DNA of 64,000 nucleotides from Chinchilla lanigera. Taxonomy: Eukaryota; Chordata; Mammalia; Rodentia; Chinchillidae. The notes below the pieces were generated by a model, which did no database searches, was not told where the DNA came from, and saw only the letters and a list, made by a program, of their open reading frames with translations. The stretch is from assembly GCF_000276665.1 (NCBI RefSeq), contig NW_004955433.1, positions 16,553,538 to 16,617,537 on the forward strand, written 5' to 3'. A program made the position numbers and the translations under genes. Below are positions 32,403 to 43,065 of the stretch, piece by piece. Positions within the stretch are counted from its first letter, which is position 1. Every line of letters starts with the position of its first letter.

Positions 32403-33805
32403 CCTCTTGTAGCCTGCTTGATGAATATAAACAGTGTGATTAAGTAACCGCTGCAAGGTGTTTAACAGCGGCTGCAGAGATCTCAGTTCTTTCTGGAACC
32501 AGTGATCCCTTTGTGAGGGAGAGTTTGGAGGTTTGGTGTAGTAGATAGACCATTTGTTGAGGAGCTCACAGACCAGGGCTTTCCTACACTTAGCAAGCAG
32601 AGTGAAGAGTCCACTGGGAGTCTCTGGAGCTCTTCCTACACCAGCTTGACTCCTACAAAGACTGTGAAAAATGTCAGAGGACCTGCTAATCTGTATAAGT
32701 AGTGACTTTATTGTCATACTTTGAGACACCTCTAAAACCCTCAGCTGGTGAAAATGACCTGCACAGGCAGGTCAACACAGCACATGTATGACAAAGCAGA
32801 GACACCACTATGGTCCAAGGATGCATCCTTTTGGCATTTCTCTAAGATAATGCTCAAAGATTTGGCAAATAAAAGTATAGGACACGCAGTTAAATTTGAA
32901 TTGCTGATAAGTAGACTAATTTGCTTTGATATTTGCACATCCCATGCAATATTTGTGATATACTTATTCTAAAAAATGATTTTTTATTTGTCTGAGATTC
33001 AGATTGAACTGGGCCTCCTGATTTTGGTAGTGCCAATCTACAACAATTTGAGCCAAAGTAGTGGGCAGGAAGTATCTACTTCATAGGTAATTTTGGATTC
33101 AGGGCTCCATGTAGAGAGCCCCTCCCAGAACAGCTTGCCGTCCAGTGGGTGACTGCACTGAGAGAATGCGAGATGTTTCCAGAGAATGTGACCAGGGCTT
33201 GTGCAGGTGATGTTTCTGGTTCCTTCAGATCCATCCCTTGCCTCTGCCCTGCCCTGATCTGCCAACTCTGGAACAATGTACAGTCTTTCCCAGGCCTGGG
33301 GCCACCTGGTTTCTGGCTGGGCTCATTCACTGGGACAACAGTCAGACATCAAGTTACTGGAGGAAGGGAAAACCTAGAGGGAGGCTCGTTTTTCTCTACT
33401 GGCTCAAATCATATCTTCTTTGTGACTCCAGCTACCTTCAGAGGCTTATGATGCACTTTGGTCTGACCCGGAGGGAAGGTGTCCTGCTAGCCTTGGAGCA
33501 GTTTCCCTTTCTTCCTCCACCAAGCTCTTCTAGGCCTTCTAGCTCTTCCATTATCCATTGCAGCTCTCTGTATTAAATGCCATCTGTTTTGCTTTAAAGA
33601 GGTCTCTTTTCTTAGTTGCACCTTCAACCTTAGAGCATTATAATCATGACATGGACTGGTGGACTGGGAGTGGTGGTGGTTTATTTTCTTAACAAGGAGT
33701 GAGTGGAGTCTTGACCTGAGATCCTATGATAATCATGTAGTCAAGCTCCTAATAACAGTTCTCGTTTTTGCATCTTAGGTTATTCCAGTAACTGTGTTAC
33801 GTTCT
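32403..33805. other. Unclassified, partly GC-richer sequence
   Basis: No gene recognised. 33.0-33.6 kb is noticeably richer in G and C than its surroundings and gives overlapping frames of 75-112 codons on both strands, none with a domain. It may be an old LTR or LINE tail that I cannot place. Confidence 0.4.
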
Positions 33806-33812
33806 GTATTTG

Positions 33813-34210
33813 TGATGGTTCATTTTATGTGCCAACTTTACTGGGTGACAAGGTGCTCCTTTGTTTGGTTAAACACTATTCTTGGTGATGGTGCTTCTGG
33901 ATGAGATTATAGTAGGAGTCAGTGGACCAAAGAGAGGACTGCCATCTGCCTGAGTATCTTCCACCTGAGACACTGTTTATTTATTTTTCTGCGTTCTGCC
34001 TTTTGAAGTATATCATAACCTTTCCTGGTTCTTAGGCCTTTTAGATCTGAACTGGAACTATGCCTGTGGCTCATCTGGATCTCTAGGTTGCCAAATGCAC
34101 ATCTTGGAGCACAGCAGGCTCCACTAACTGTGTGGGCCAATTTCCGGTGCTAAATCACTCACTAGATCAACCTATGTATGTATAAATGTTTAATATTCTG
34201 TTCTCTGGAG
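33813..34210 (+). mobile_element. MLT2-like ERVL LTR
   Basis: Sense LTR: GTGATGGTTCATTTTATGTG, CCAACTTTACTGGGTGACAA, GGTTAAACACTATTCTTGGT, GCTTCTGGATGAGATTATAG, CATCTGGATCTCTAGGTTGC, GTGTGGGCCAATTTCCGGTG, GCTAAATCACTCACTAGATC and TTCTGTTCTCTGGAGAATCC. The beginning and end words are those of the widespread MLT2 group; the name is from memory of the family pattern. Confidence 0.78.
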
Positions 34211-34264
34211 AATCCCAATATGGTGTTCCTTACATATTATTGAATTCTTTTACAAACCGTCCTC

Positions 34265-34365
34265 CAAAATGGTCTATCTATCCTCAATCTACAGAGAAAA
34301 ATGAGGCTCAGGACACTTCTCTAAGGTCAAGAAGCAATAATGCAAATATAGACTTCCCGGCTCTA
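34265..34365 (-). mobile_element. MIR SINE fragment
   Basis: Reverse MIR core: CTATCCTCAATCTACAGAGA, AAAATGAGGCTCAGGACACT, TCTCTAAGGTCAAGAAGCAA and GACTTCCCGGCTCTAAAT. Confidence 0.65.
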
Positions 34366-34477
34366 AATATTTTTTTAACAACTATTATATTGAGATCAGT
34401 CATGTACTGGGAAAAATACGTCACCTGGAAGACTGAATAAATGCAATGGTACAGCAAGATAGGCTCTCTTATCAGTG

Positions 34478-34622
34478 AGCATCCTCCCTCCTTGTCCTTT
34501 TCCCTCCCATTCCTCTGCCCCCTCTTCTCCCCTGTCTCATCCTATTTGCTTTTCCCCTCCCCTTCCCTCACCTCCCCTGTCCTAACCTTCCCTCCCCTCT
34601 TGTTCCCTCTTCTCCCTTCCAC
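34478..34622. repeat. Polypyrimidine (CCCTCC/CCCTTCC)n tract
   Basis: About 145 bp of nearly pure C and T, similar in kind to the tract at 2.7 kb. Low complexity. Confidence 0.88.
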
Positions 34623-35640
34623 CTAAGCTAGGTAGGTTAAGGTATAATGGGGTACTTGTGGTGGAACAGAACACAGAGGAACAAAATTAACCAAGATGTC
34701 CAGAGCTCACTGTACTTGAATTGCCCTACACTTTGGAATACAAGCATGACTACAATGTCTCAGAAACACTGAAGTTCCCATGTCTGCTAGAAAAAGAGAA
34801 TTAACATGTTTCCTAATGATGTCACTCAAGAGGGTCACAGAATCAAAACTATTTGTTTTCTCTTCCCATTAATATTCATTTTTGGCCCTCAATTTGGAGT
34901 GACCTTTGAAAGAAAATATATTTTACCAATCCAGTCATATATTAACATTATCTTAGAAACATTTACTAAATGTCTCCTTACAAAGCTCTGGATACATTGT
35001 AATTATTTCCATACAGTTAAGAATTTTGAGACAGGGGATCCTACAACTCAGTCCTTACCATGGTACATTCAAGCCCACGGCTTTGACATCTTCCCAATTC
35101 CCTTTGGCCATCCAATTAAACAGGTCAGGTAGTAAAGTTTGATCACACATTAAAAGATTCTGTCCTTTTTCAAGGCCTTATCAAAGATTTAGTATATCTT
35201 TCTAAATGAACTAGGGAGCCATCCTTTGAAGCATCTGCTAAAAGACAGAGTGTTACCTGTCAAATACTGGAAGGAAATGATAATGCAAAGATTAAAAAAG
35301 TACAGTCTAAAGGAAATAAAAATGTAGCAATAGCAGAAAGACTGTTAAGAGGTATAGACAATGTAGATGGATCTTGCTTATGGACTAAATAAAAATGAGA
35401 ACAAGTACAACATTGCATAATTACTATTTATTCAATATTCCATTTTATATTATCCTGTAACTATTTTATTTGTATTTATTTACTATTTATGGTCTGCTAA
35501 AATAAAATGCCACTCTCTCTAAATAATAATTCCCAGAGAAAAAGAAATGCTTGAATTAGTGTATATGTGTCTTCTCTTCTTTTGTAAAAATGTATAACCT
35601 AGATGAATTTAACTTTTAATGTATCCATTGAGTTTAAAAA
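34623..35640. other. Unique sequence, no gene
   Basis: No gene or repeat recognised. The 108-codon frame at 34806-35132 shows no domain. Confidence 0.45.
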
Positions 35641-35659
35641 AGAGTCCATTTACATGGTC

Positions 35660-35970
35660 CTTATTGTGAATTAAAGAGAAAACATACAGAAAGATGCTTA
35701 TTACCTGGAGCCTGCCCTCAAGGAGTTTCTCATCTACTGGTGAAGACTTTGCTGAACAGATGGCGGCAACAGGATGCACTGTGTGTAGTGATAAAGATGT
35801 GTGTGTGTGTGTGTGTGTGTGTGTGGTGATAAAAGCAAATGACTTACTCCAAATTTATGTGCGTCTATATGAGAGGAAAGTTGCCACAGAAGGATAGGGA
35901 GGAACTTCTTCTGTTTGATGTCATCCCTGGATCTTCCAAGATGAAGACTAATTAGCCATATCAGGTGGGG
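35660..35970 (-). mobile_element. L2 3' region with an embedded (GT)n
   Basis: Contains ACCTGGAGCCTGCCCTCAAG, GAGTTTCTCATCTACTGGTG and AAGACTTTGCTGAACAG, the reverse L2 3'-end words. A GT microsatellite at 35799-35825 interrupts it. Confidence 0.5.
35799..35825. repeat. (GT)n microsatellite
   Basis: About 13 GT units. Confidence 0.96.
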
Positions 35971-36194
35971 CATTTGGGGAAAGCCATTCCTTAAGGTGAA
36001 GCGTGAAGCAGCAGAGTTCTGTTTTCATATTTAGGTGCTGAAGGTAACTTGTAAACCAGGGTGTGGTGAGAGATGACATGGAAACAAGGCCCATGAACAA
36101 CCAGATAAAAGAAAACTTTTACCTGAATGGTTACAGTGCTGAATTATTTGGGTATCACTATGCTGCTTTTTTTAAAAAGAAATCGCTTGCATGA

Positions 36195-36222
36195 TTATAT
36201 ATATATACACACACACACACAC
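36195..36222. repeat. (TA)n(CA)n compound microsatellite
   Basis: A run of TA units passes directly into CA units. Confidence 0.93.
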
Positions 36223-36555
36223 TTTTACATACATTTTTTTTTTCTTCAAGTGATTGCTTTAATGACTCAAGTAGAAAAGAAATTTTAAACAGCACAAGAA
36301 GGACAGAGAAGGCTTATCAGTGAGCTGTTGCACTAACGATGATGAGATGCAATTAGCACCCAAATAACATTGGTGGTAGACAGGGAGGAGACAAGTTGTA
36401 ATGTAGCTCTGACTTGGTAGTATATTTGATACCTAATTCAGAGCAGTAAATTGAAAACTCTTAACAAATAGGATTTCAGCCCTCTTAAGGTCCCTTGTAC
36501 CCCATTCTCCAATCCTGATGCTGCTTTAGTATCTCCAAACTTCTGTGTAAGTCCT

Positions 36556-36755
36556 TGTTCTCTAAAGTGTAGTCTATAGACTGGCAACAATGACAGAATG
36601 ACAATGACATTAGACCAGCTAGTGAGAAATGTATACTCTTAGGATTCATTCTAGACCTATTGAATCAGAATTTTGAATTGTAGCACAACCCTCAGATGAA
36701 TCATATATGTGATACGAAGTTTGATACTATGAATTGAGTTTGAAAACCTACTCAG
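36556..36755 (+). mobile_element. MER20-like hAT-Charlie MITE
   Basis: Matches MER20 order: TGTTCTCTAAAGTGTAGTCT, CTGGCAACAATGACAGAATG, GAAATGTATACTCTTAGGAT, CTAGACCTATTGAATCAGAA, CAACCCTCAGATGAATCATA and TTGAGTTTGAAAACCTACTC. About 200 bp. Confidence 0.82.
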
Positions 36756-37110
36756 ATTGACTAAGATGTTTTTTAAGTATTATCTATTGCAGGTTATTGA
36801 CAAGCAAAAAACAAATAAAAAACTCAGAAATACATAGAAGATTACATCAATTGCATAACAATTTAAACTGCTCAAAGCCCCCCAAAAACCGCTATTGACT
36901 GTGAATAAAGCAGACAGCAGAATAGTGTGGTTCTATAATTGTTAGTTCAATTGAGAAAATAATAGATATTTATTTACTTATTTATTTATGCTTAATGTTC
37001 TTTTTCATGTTGGCCTGCCTTATTTATTTTCTGGTGCACATACCATGAACAACCAGCTGCAAGAACAGAAAAATTATTTTTCTTCATAATAGTGCTTTCT
37101 TTATCATCTT
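36756..37110. other. Unique AT-rich sequence
   Basis: No gene. A (TTTA)n-like stretch lies at 36967-36989. Confidence 0.45.
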
Positions 37111-37235
37111 TTTTTTTTTTGAGACAGGGTTTCATTATGCAGTTCAGGCTAGCCTTGAACTTGTGGCTATCCTAATCCTTTTACCTGTCTCCCGATTGTT
37201 GGGATTACAGGGATGTGCCATGGTGCCTGAGTTTA
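37111..37235 (-). mobile_element. B1 SINE, monomeric
   Basis: Reverse B1: T11, GAGACAGGGTTTCATTATGC, AGTTCAGGCTAGCCTTGAAC, TTGTGGCTATCCTAATCC and GTTGGGATTACAGGGATGTG. It lacks the internal duplication seen in the other B1 copies. Confidence 0.9.
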
Positions 37236-38135
37236 TCACGCTTCTTTAAGAGCCAAATTAGCATAGTAGCCCTAGAGCTAATGATCACCTGTTATGAATT
37301 CCAAATAGAGAGTTATCACATGTAAAATTCCTGCTTTCTTAAAAGCTGTATTGTTTGGCATAAATGTATTTTTGGCCTACCACTTTTTAGTTTTTTCATT
37401 GTAAGCAGTTTCCTACTGTATAATGACTAAGTGGACCAATGTTTAATTAATTTAAGAGTGTAATTTCTGATCAAAATCTCAGTGAAGGAGAAAGCATGGC
37501 ATTGATATAAGGATAAAAAATAGGAAAAAATAAAGAAAATGAAAGTGGCTTATAAATAAGACTGTACCACAAAAAATAGTGCTGAGTCAGACCAATTCAG
37601 TTTTAGGTGTCAGTCAATGAAATCGATTACATGGAGAACAAACATGTAATATGAAGTGTAGTAGTTACTGAGTCTGTTTAGAGATTTAGAGAAGCTGTGA
37701 GAAAATGGTTTTAATAATTTTTTTTTTAAAGAAAGCATTTAAGTGATTTAAGATCCTTCAAAACATGGCAGCCTGTTGAAGTTTAGCCTGCAACTTGCTA
37801 TTCCTCCTGTTTTCATCTTAGAATTTTCTTTATTTTTCCATCACTGTTCTAAATCAAGCCATATAGGTCTGTCTTTCCACTCTGTTTCAGGCCAGTTTTT
37901 CATTTATGCTGTCCAGGTATCGTCGCTGAGATAATTTCCCATTTTGCTTATAAATATCTCCAGAAGCACACATTTCCTCTTTTTTTTTTTTTTTTTTTTG
38001 ATGCCAAATTTTGTTTTGTTGAGATCTCTAGGTGTATCTAGGCCACATAGGACACAAGTAGACTTCACTTCTGTAGGGATTATGCATCTTTTTTTAAAAG
38101 AGTTTTCTTTTACTGAGTATCCTGACAATATCATA
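37236..38135. other. Unique AT-rich sequence with a T19 run
   Basis: No gene. A poly-T of about 19 lies at 37981-37999. Confidence 0.45.
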
Positions 38136-38138
38136 TAT

Positions 38139-38272
38139 AGTGGTACTCTGGTTTGTAAACTTAATTTGTTCTACAGTTTTGAGGAAGATGGTTAAACTTG
38201 TGTTTGTGTGGCAAAGATGGTCAAAGTCGTGTTCATCGCCCCATGCAGAGTTCACAAACAAAAAATTATGCA
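38139..38272. mobile_element. Tigger/pogo-like MITE fragment
   Basis: Begins AGTGGTACTCTGGTTTGTAA, then ACTTAATTTGTTCTACAG, GTCAAAGTCGTGTTCATCGC and GCAGAGTTCACAAAC. The start and the ACTTAATT-GTTC phrase are typical of pogo/Tigger termini, and the inner GTTCACAAAC recalls the 7.9-kb MITE. The other terminus is missing. Confidence 0.6.
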
Positions 38273-39170
38273 ACTATGTTGCCTTAATTTCCTCTTCTGA
38301 TTAATTAATTTTAACCTAAATCCTTCAGTTTTATTTTCCAAGCATGCACATCTCCCAACTAGAAACAGTTTGGTCTCAATTAATGCAACAATTATAACCA
38401 CTTTGACTAGAATATCAAGACATTGTAGGGTTTCCAAACTTTAATAATCTAGATAATTGCTTCATCTTTTTGCTGGAGAATCTAGTCATAATTAACTAAT
38501 TAAATCCCATCAGCAGCTCACTCTTTTCCCAACCATATAACTTAGAAGGATGAAGGATGAAAGAGAAAAAGAGAAAGAAGAGAATCTATCTAAACATGTA
38601 CTTCATTCTATCATAGAAATTTATTAAATGAATTTAAATGTTTTAATTTGGAGCACTGTGTTTTTCATAATGAACTCAGCAGGAATTGAAAATGAATTTT
38701 TTTTTCTGAGAGTATTGTATGTTTTGAATTTTAAAGAATATTTCTCTTGAATTTTCAGTAAAATGAAACATATTTTTTAAATATTACCTCACACTATCCC
38801 CCTAGGAGAAAACTGTCAAAAATCTATAGTACCTTCAAATCATTTTAATAGTATTTTTCTCTGTGTAAAATAATGTGTGAGAAAGTATTTGTTCAATTTT
38901 ATTGTTGCTATAGTATTTTCCATACTGTTAGATTATGTATCATCCAAGTAAGATTGAATCATTCAATTAGCCTGAGGTTCTGGGGTGAATGGAAATATAT
39001 AAGGAGAGGTGGATTGAAAAAGAAACATATTAGGGTACAATATGAAGCTCTTTGAAGATCATGTGAAAAGTTTTACTACTCAAAGACTAATATGACATCT
39101 AATAACAAAATAACTAAAATTAATTGATTTAATTCTCACTATAACCAAGTAGAAATATGTACTTTATATG
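38273..39170. other. Unique AT-rich sequence
   Basis: No gene or repeat recognised. Confidence 0.45.
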
Positions 39171-39171
39171 T

Positions 39172-39312
39172 GTTTTCTCAAGTAATGTTCCCAGCAGTTC
39201 TTTTAGGCAGGTGCCATTATTACCATCATTGTCTTATAGATACAGAAACTTAAAAGAATATAAGGTTGCACAGCAAGTAATAAGTGAGGTTGATGGCACT
39301 AAAGTATATGTT
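39172..39312 (-). mobile_element. MIR SINE
   Basis: Reverse MIR: GCAGGTGCCATTATTACCAT, CATTGTCTTATAGATACAGA, AACTTAAAAGAATATAAGGT, TGCACAGCAAGTAATAAGTG and AGGTTGATGGCAC. Confidence 0.74.
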
Positions 39313-40035
39313 CGTTGATCATATTACATCATAAATGTAATTATGGTGTCATAGAGTTGGATATCAATCTTTTAAATACTTTAAATGTGTTGAAAATGAT
39401 AAAACTTGAACTTGCACTGAGACATTTTATAGTCTACACTTACTAGAGAAAGGAAATTAGAAGTTCCTGCGTATTTGCACTCTAACCTGCTTGTGGTAGT
39501 TATAGAATTGGACATCAGGAGAAAGAAGGGATAATTGCAGTAACTGAGTTTATGGGATTTAAAGACCTGGTTGCCTGAGTCACACTTAAGACCAGTTCTC
39601 AGAGAGATCTATGTCTGGGGTGGTGTGAATGCCCATGAAAGGAAGAAAGATCACCAAACTTATGGAACCCTACCCTATCACCATGGCAGTCAGCAATGGG
39701 AGTAACTCAGCCAAGAAGCTTCCCATTCTTACCCAGACCTTACTTCCTTTACCTCACAGAAGTTCACATTGCCTCCATACGTAGGGATGTTTGCCAGTTC
39801 TACTCTTTTAGACTTCATTTGTCAGTCTTTGGTAACTATGATGACTCTATCACAAAAGTCATCTCAGAAACTCATAGGTAACAACCCCTAGAAAACATGC
39901 CAGATGCTTTTTCTTTGCCTGTTGAGATGGTTGCGTGATTTTTATTCTTATATTAATATAAGGTAGTGTATTAATTGAGATTTGAATGTCAAGTCAACAT
40001 GGAATTGCTAGAGTAAACCCTACACAGCATAGCAC
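39313..40035. other. Unique sequence, no gene
   Basis: No gene or repeat recognised. Confidence 0.45.
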
Positions 40036-40037
40036 AC

Positions 40038-40428
40038 GTATTAGTCAGTTTTCTCTCATGGGGACAAAGTACTTGGCACCTGCAGTTTGAAGGAGGAGAG
40101 ATTTATTTTGGCTCACAGTTTCAGACTAGGGTTGGCTGGCTTCAAGGCAGAGACACCATGGTGGAAGAGGATGGTGGAGCAAAGATGCTCAGTTCATGGC
40201 AGCTAGGAAGCAGAGTGTAGGGGATGAGCTCATGCTAAGGCTCTGCTCTGCAGAAACACATGCTTGGTGACTCACCTCCTCCAGCTGGGCCCCACCTCCT
40301 GTGACCAGCTGTGAACACCAAGGTTTAATCTGCTGTGAAGTACAGGGTCCCCATGACTTACTCACCGCTTCAGGAATCTTTTAATCCACTCAGATTGATA
40401 ATTCAGATTAACTGGCACAGTATGTAAC
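40038..40428 (-). mobile_element. ERVL-MaLR-type LTR, well preserved
   Basis: Reverse LTR: GTATTAGTCAGTTTTCTCTC, GGGACAAAGTACTTGGCACC, AAGGAGGAGAGATTTATTTT, GGCTCACAGTTTCAGACTAG, GCAGAGACACCATGGTGGAA, CTCACCTCCTCCAGCTGGGC, CCACCTCCTGTGACCAGCTG and AATTCAGATTAACTGGCACA. About 390 bp and the least diverged MaLR here. Confidence 0.87.
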
Positions 40429-40545
40429 CATTTTGTATGTTGAATTTACTTAAACTTTACTTAAAAAATGATTTTGTTTGGTTTTTTGATATATTTAACA
40501 GTCGAAGCCAGTGCTAAATTCAGTATCTAAGGACACTTAGGGATA

Positions 40546-41331
40546 GTTTCTGATGGGTTCTTTTTATTTTAAAGAGAGTAGTAAAAGAAAAAAAACAAAC
40601 AATAGCAACACACCAACATCACAAACATAAACAAAAAGCAAGCACATTAAAAGTGATAGAGGGTTTCAAAACAAAATGATAAGAATTAACAGTGGTTCTT
40701 ATATTACATACTGTTATCTTCAACGAAGTTGCTCAGATTACCAGATGTAAGAATGGAAGATTGTTCAAACCATTAAAGAGAATAAAAAAAACTACTAGAT
40801 AAAACATTAGAGATAATACAGAGTTTTACTAGACAAGATGGTAGGAATTCACCAATGATTGTTCCATCGCATATTGTTGTTTTCAAATAAGTTGCTCAGA
40901 TTACCAGATACAAACATGCAAAATTGGTCAAGATATAAAAAATTTTAAGCAGTAACTGTTCCTTTCAATATACCTCTGATGTGTTTTTGCCCATGTAAAA
41001 CTCTGCCAGGGCCATCATGGTGGCAATCCAACATGGCGTTGGATTGCAGAAAATGACAACATGTCCTTTCAAATATGACTTCCGTGTTCTTCCCCTAGTC
41101 CCAAAATAAACTTGCTGCTCCCTTTTCACACGCACCAGCCACCAATCCTCCCAAGATATGACACATCACCTGCCCTTACTAACTCTACCGCTAGTCTAAC
41201 CTAATAAAAACCCATTCCCTAGCTCCCTCCTTGAGGGTCCCTGCAGTCTCCTGCAGCTCTCCCGCATCGACAACAAAGGCTTGCCTTTTGTCTCTATCAG
41301 TGTCTCTCACTAGCACAAACTTAACAGTTTC
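40546..41331 (+). mobile_element. Solo LTR (ERV), 776 bp, with 5-bp target duplication
   Basis: The LTR body at 40551-41326 starts TGATGGGTTC and ends CACAAACTTAACA, with exact GTTTC duplications at 40546-40550 and 41327-41331. The 5' half (U3) holds two imperfect tandem units, period 163 bp, sharing the exact word GTTGCTCAGATTACCAGAT (40728 and 40891). An AATAAA signal at 41203 is followed by a retroviral R-like tract (CCCATTCCCTAGCTCCCTCC, TTGAGGGTCCCTGCAGTCTC). A YY1-like AACATGGCG lies at 41030. Neither internal retroviral sequence nor a primer-binding site follows. The family is not recognised. Confidence 0.78.
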
Positions 41332-42895
41332 TAGTAGCTGCCTAATTTTTTCTAACTACAGGTCATGCTTTCTTGTCTTTACATGCCTTGTATTCTTTGG
41401 CGAAATACTAACCAGTTTATACAACATATCACAATGACTCTATTCACAGTTCTTTCATGTTGAGAGTCATTGCTGTATGTTTTAGTAATTTGCCTGAACT
41501 AAACCTGTGAAGTTTGTGTGGCCACTGAGGTTTTTTGTTTATTTTTCTTTTTCCTTGCTCTTATTTTTAGGTTTGACTTCCTCAGGTTTGCCCCCATGTC
41601 TGTATACCTTAACCACCAGTGACAGATTCATCAAATACCAGCAGTGCTTCCACCATCTGATGATGGAGTTGTAGGTGGGCTTAGGAGCCTATCAGACATT
41701 CAAACTTCAGGTCTGACTTTTACTTTCTCCTGGAATTGCTTGCATCTCCCATATGTTACCTCAGTCTTTATCAGCCAGGGATGTATGTTGAGTCAAACCC
41801 CTCCTGTTTCTGCTGTATATATGCACAGCCTGAAATCAGTATGGGATGTGTTTGTCAAACCTCTTGGGATTGTTTTGCCTTTAATTCCTTGACTGAGGTC
41901 ATTGCTTACTTCAAACAGGATTTCAATCTCAGGTTGGCAGGTGTGCTATTCTTCCCTGTTTGCTTGCCATTAAGATTGTTGCTTTTAGTTGACAACACTT
42001 GAAATCAAGTGGACTCTCTGTAGCAGCAGGGACAAAGTTATGGCGTGCTTTGCCTAGTTGAACTAGCGGCCCAACAGAGCTGAAGAAGTATGCATGTGTG
42101 TGGGTGATGGGCTGGTGGGAATAGTCCAGGCATAAATACTATACTGAGAGCTTATTGCTTGCCTTTAATCAAATTCCAGAGTACTAGCGTAGTTTTTTGA
42201 CTGTCTCCCTCAATTTTGTAGTTGCTTTATCTGAAGAGAATTTATCAATCTATGTACTCTGTCATACTAGAAGTTCTAAGCTATGCACAAACCAGAATTG
42301 TCACACCTTAAAGAAAGGGGGTCAGTTATACTGCTAAACTGATATCAGTCATTATTTATAATCCAACCTAGGATGAGGGGTGTGACCTGGCAGATATTTC
42401 CAGATACCGTGGGTCCCATCAGCAGGAGACACTTCTCATAAGAGAGTGATTTTGAGTTTATAGTAGAGAAAAAGGCAGCTGGAGAAAAAGATCTGGTGAG
42501 CATGAGAGATGTATGCAACGTCAAGTTTGAGTGCTGTTCCTATTCCTCCAGATTGAAATGTGCCTGAAGGGTCACCTTGTTCTTCCTCCTGTATACTTTG
42601 CATGCAAATGTTGAGTATGCATACTCATTCATATAAAAAGTAGTTGCTACCTCTTTGTTTACATTAGTTATTTTGTAGATTTTAAGAGTAAAATGTGAGA
42701 GCATTGAGAGAAAAATCTTAGTGTCAAAAAATAGTACAGGAATTATTATAAAAAGACATCTAAAAAGACCCCCTTTTGTTCAAACTTTTACTCTTTTCTA
42801 TTACAAAATTAAGTCTTCAAATAAAGATTCTATATTCTCCTGAGATAAACATTGAATAAGTATCATTAACTCTTGTGGTGTAAGGAAGTATACTC
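41332..42895. other. Unclassified sequence, no gene
   Basis: 1.6 kb without a recognisable gene. Overlapping plus frames of 82 and 88 codons at 41.6-42.0 kb share no domain. It could be an old repeat that I cannot place. Confidence 0.4.
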
Positions 42896-43065
42896 TGTTG
42901 AACACCTAGCCTGAACTAGCAAGATCTGCATGTAGGGTTACTTCTGAGTGATGTAATCTTAGTCAAACCACTCACAAATTGAGGATCTGCGAGTAAATGT
43001 CATGGTGTGTGAAAGGAAATTGTAAATAAAGGCAGAGGTAAATGCCTCATGTTTGTCTAAGACTC
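42896..43065 (+). mobile_element. Possible MIR, highly diverged
   Basis: Plus-strand phrases AAACCACTCACAAATTGAGG, ATGTCATGGTGTGTGAAAGG and AATAAAGGCAGAGGTAAATG lie in MIR order, but identity is low. Confidence 0.35.

Noticed and set aside
32379..32729. 116-codon minus-strand frame
   Set aside because: Starts and ends in unremarkable sequence, overlaps the edge of a MIR, and shows no recognisable domain or exon boundary.
33076..33576. Possible GC-richer exon or gene fragment with frames of 84-112 codons on both strands
   Set aside because: Frames on both strands compete, no splice sites flank a common frame, and no domain is visible. More likely an unplaced old repeat.
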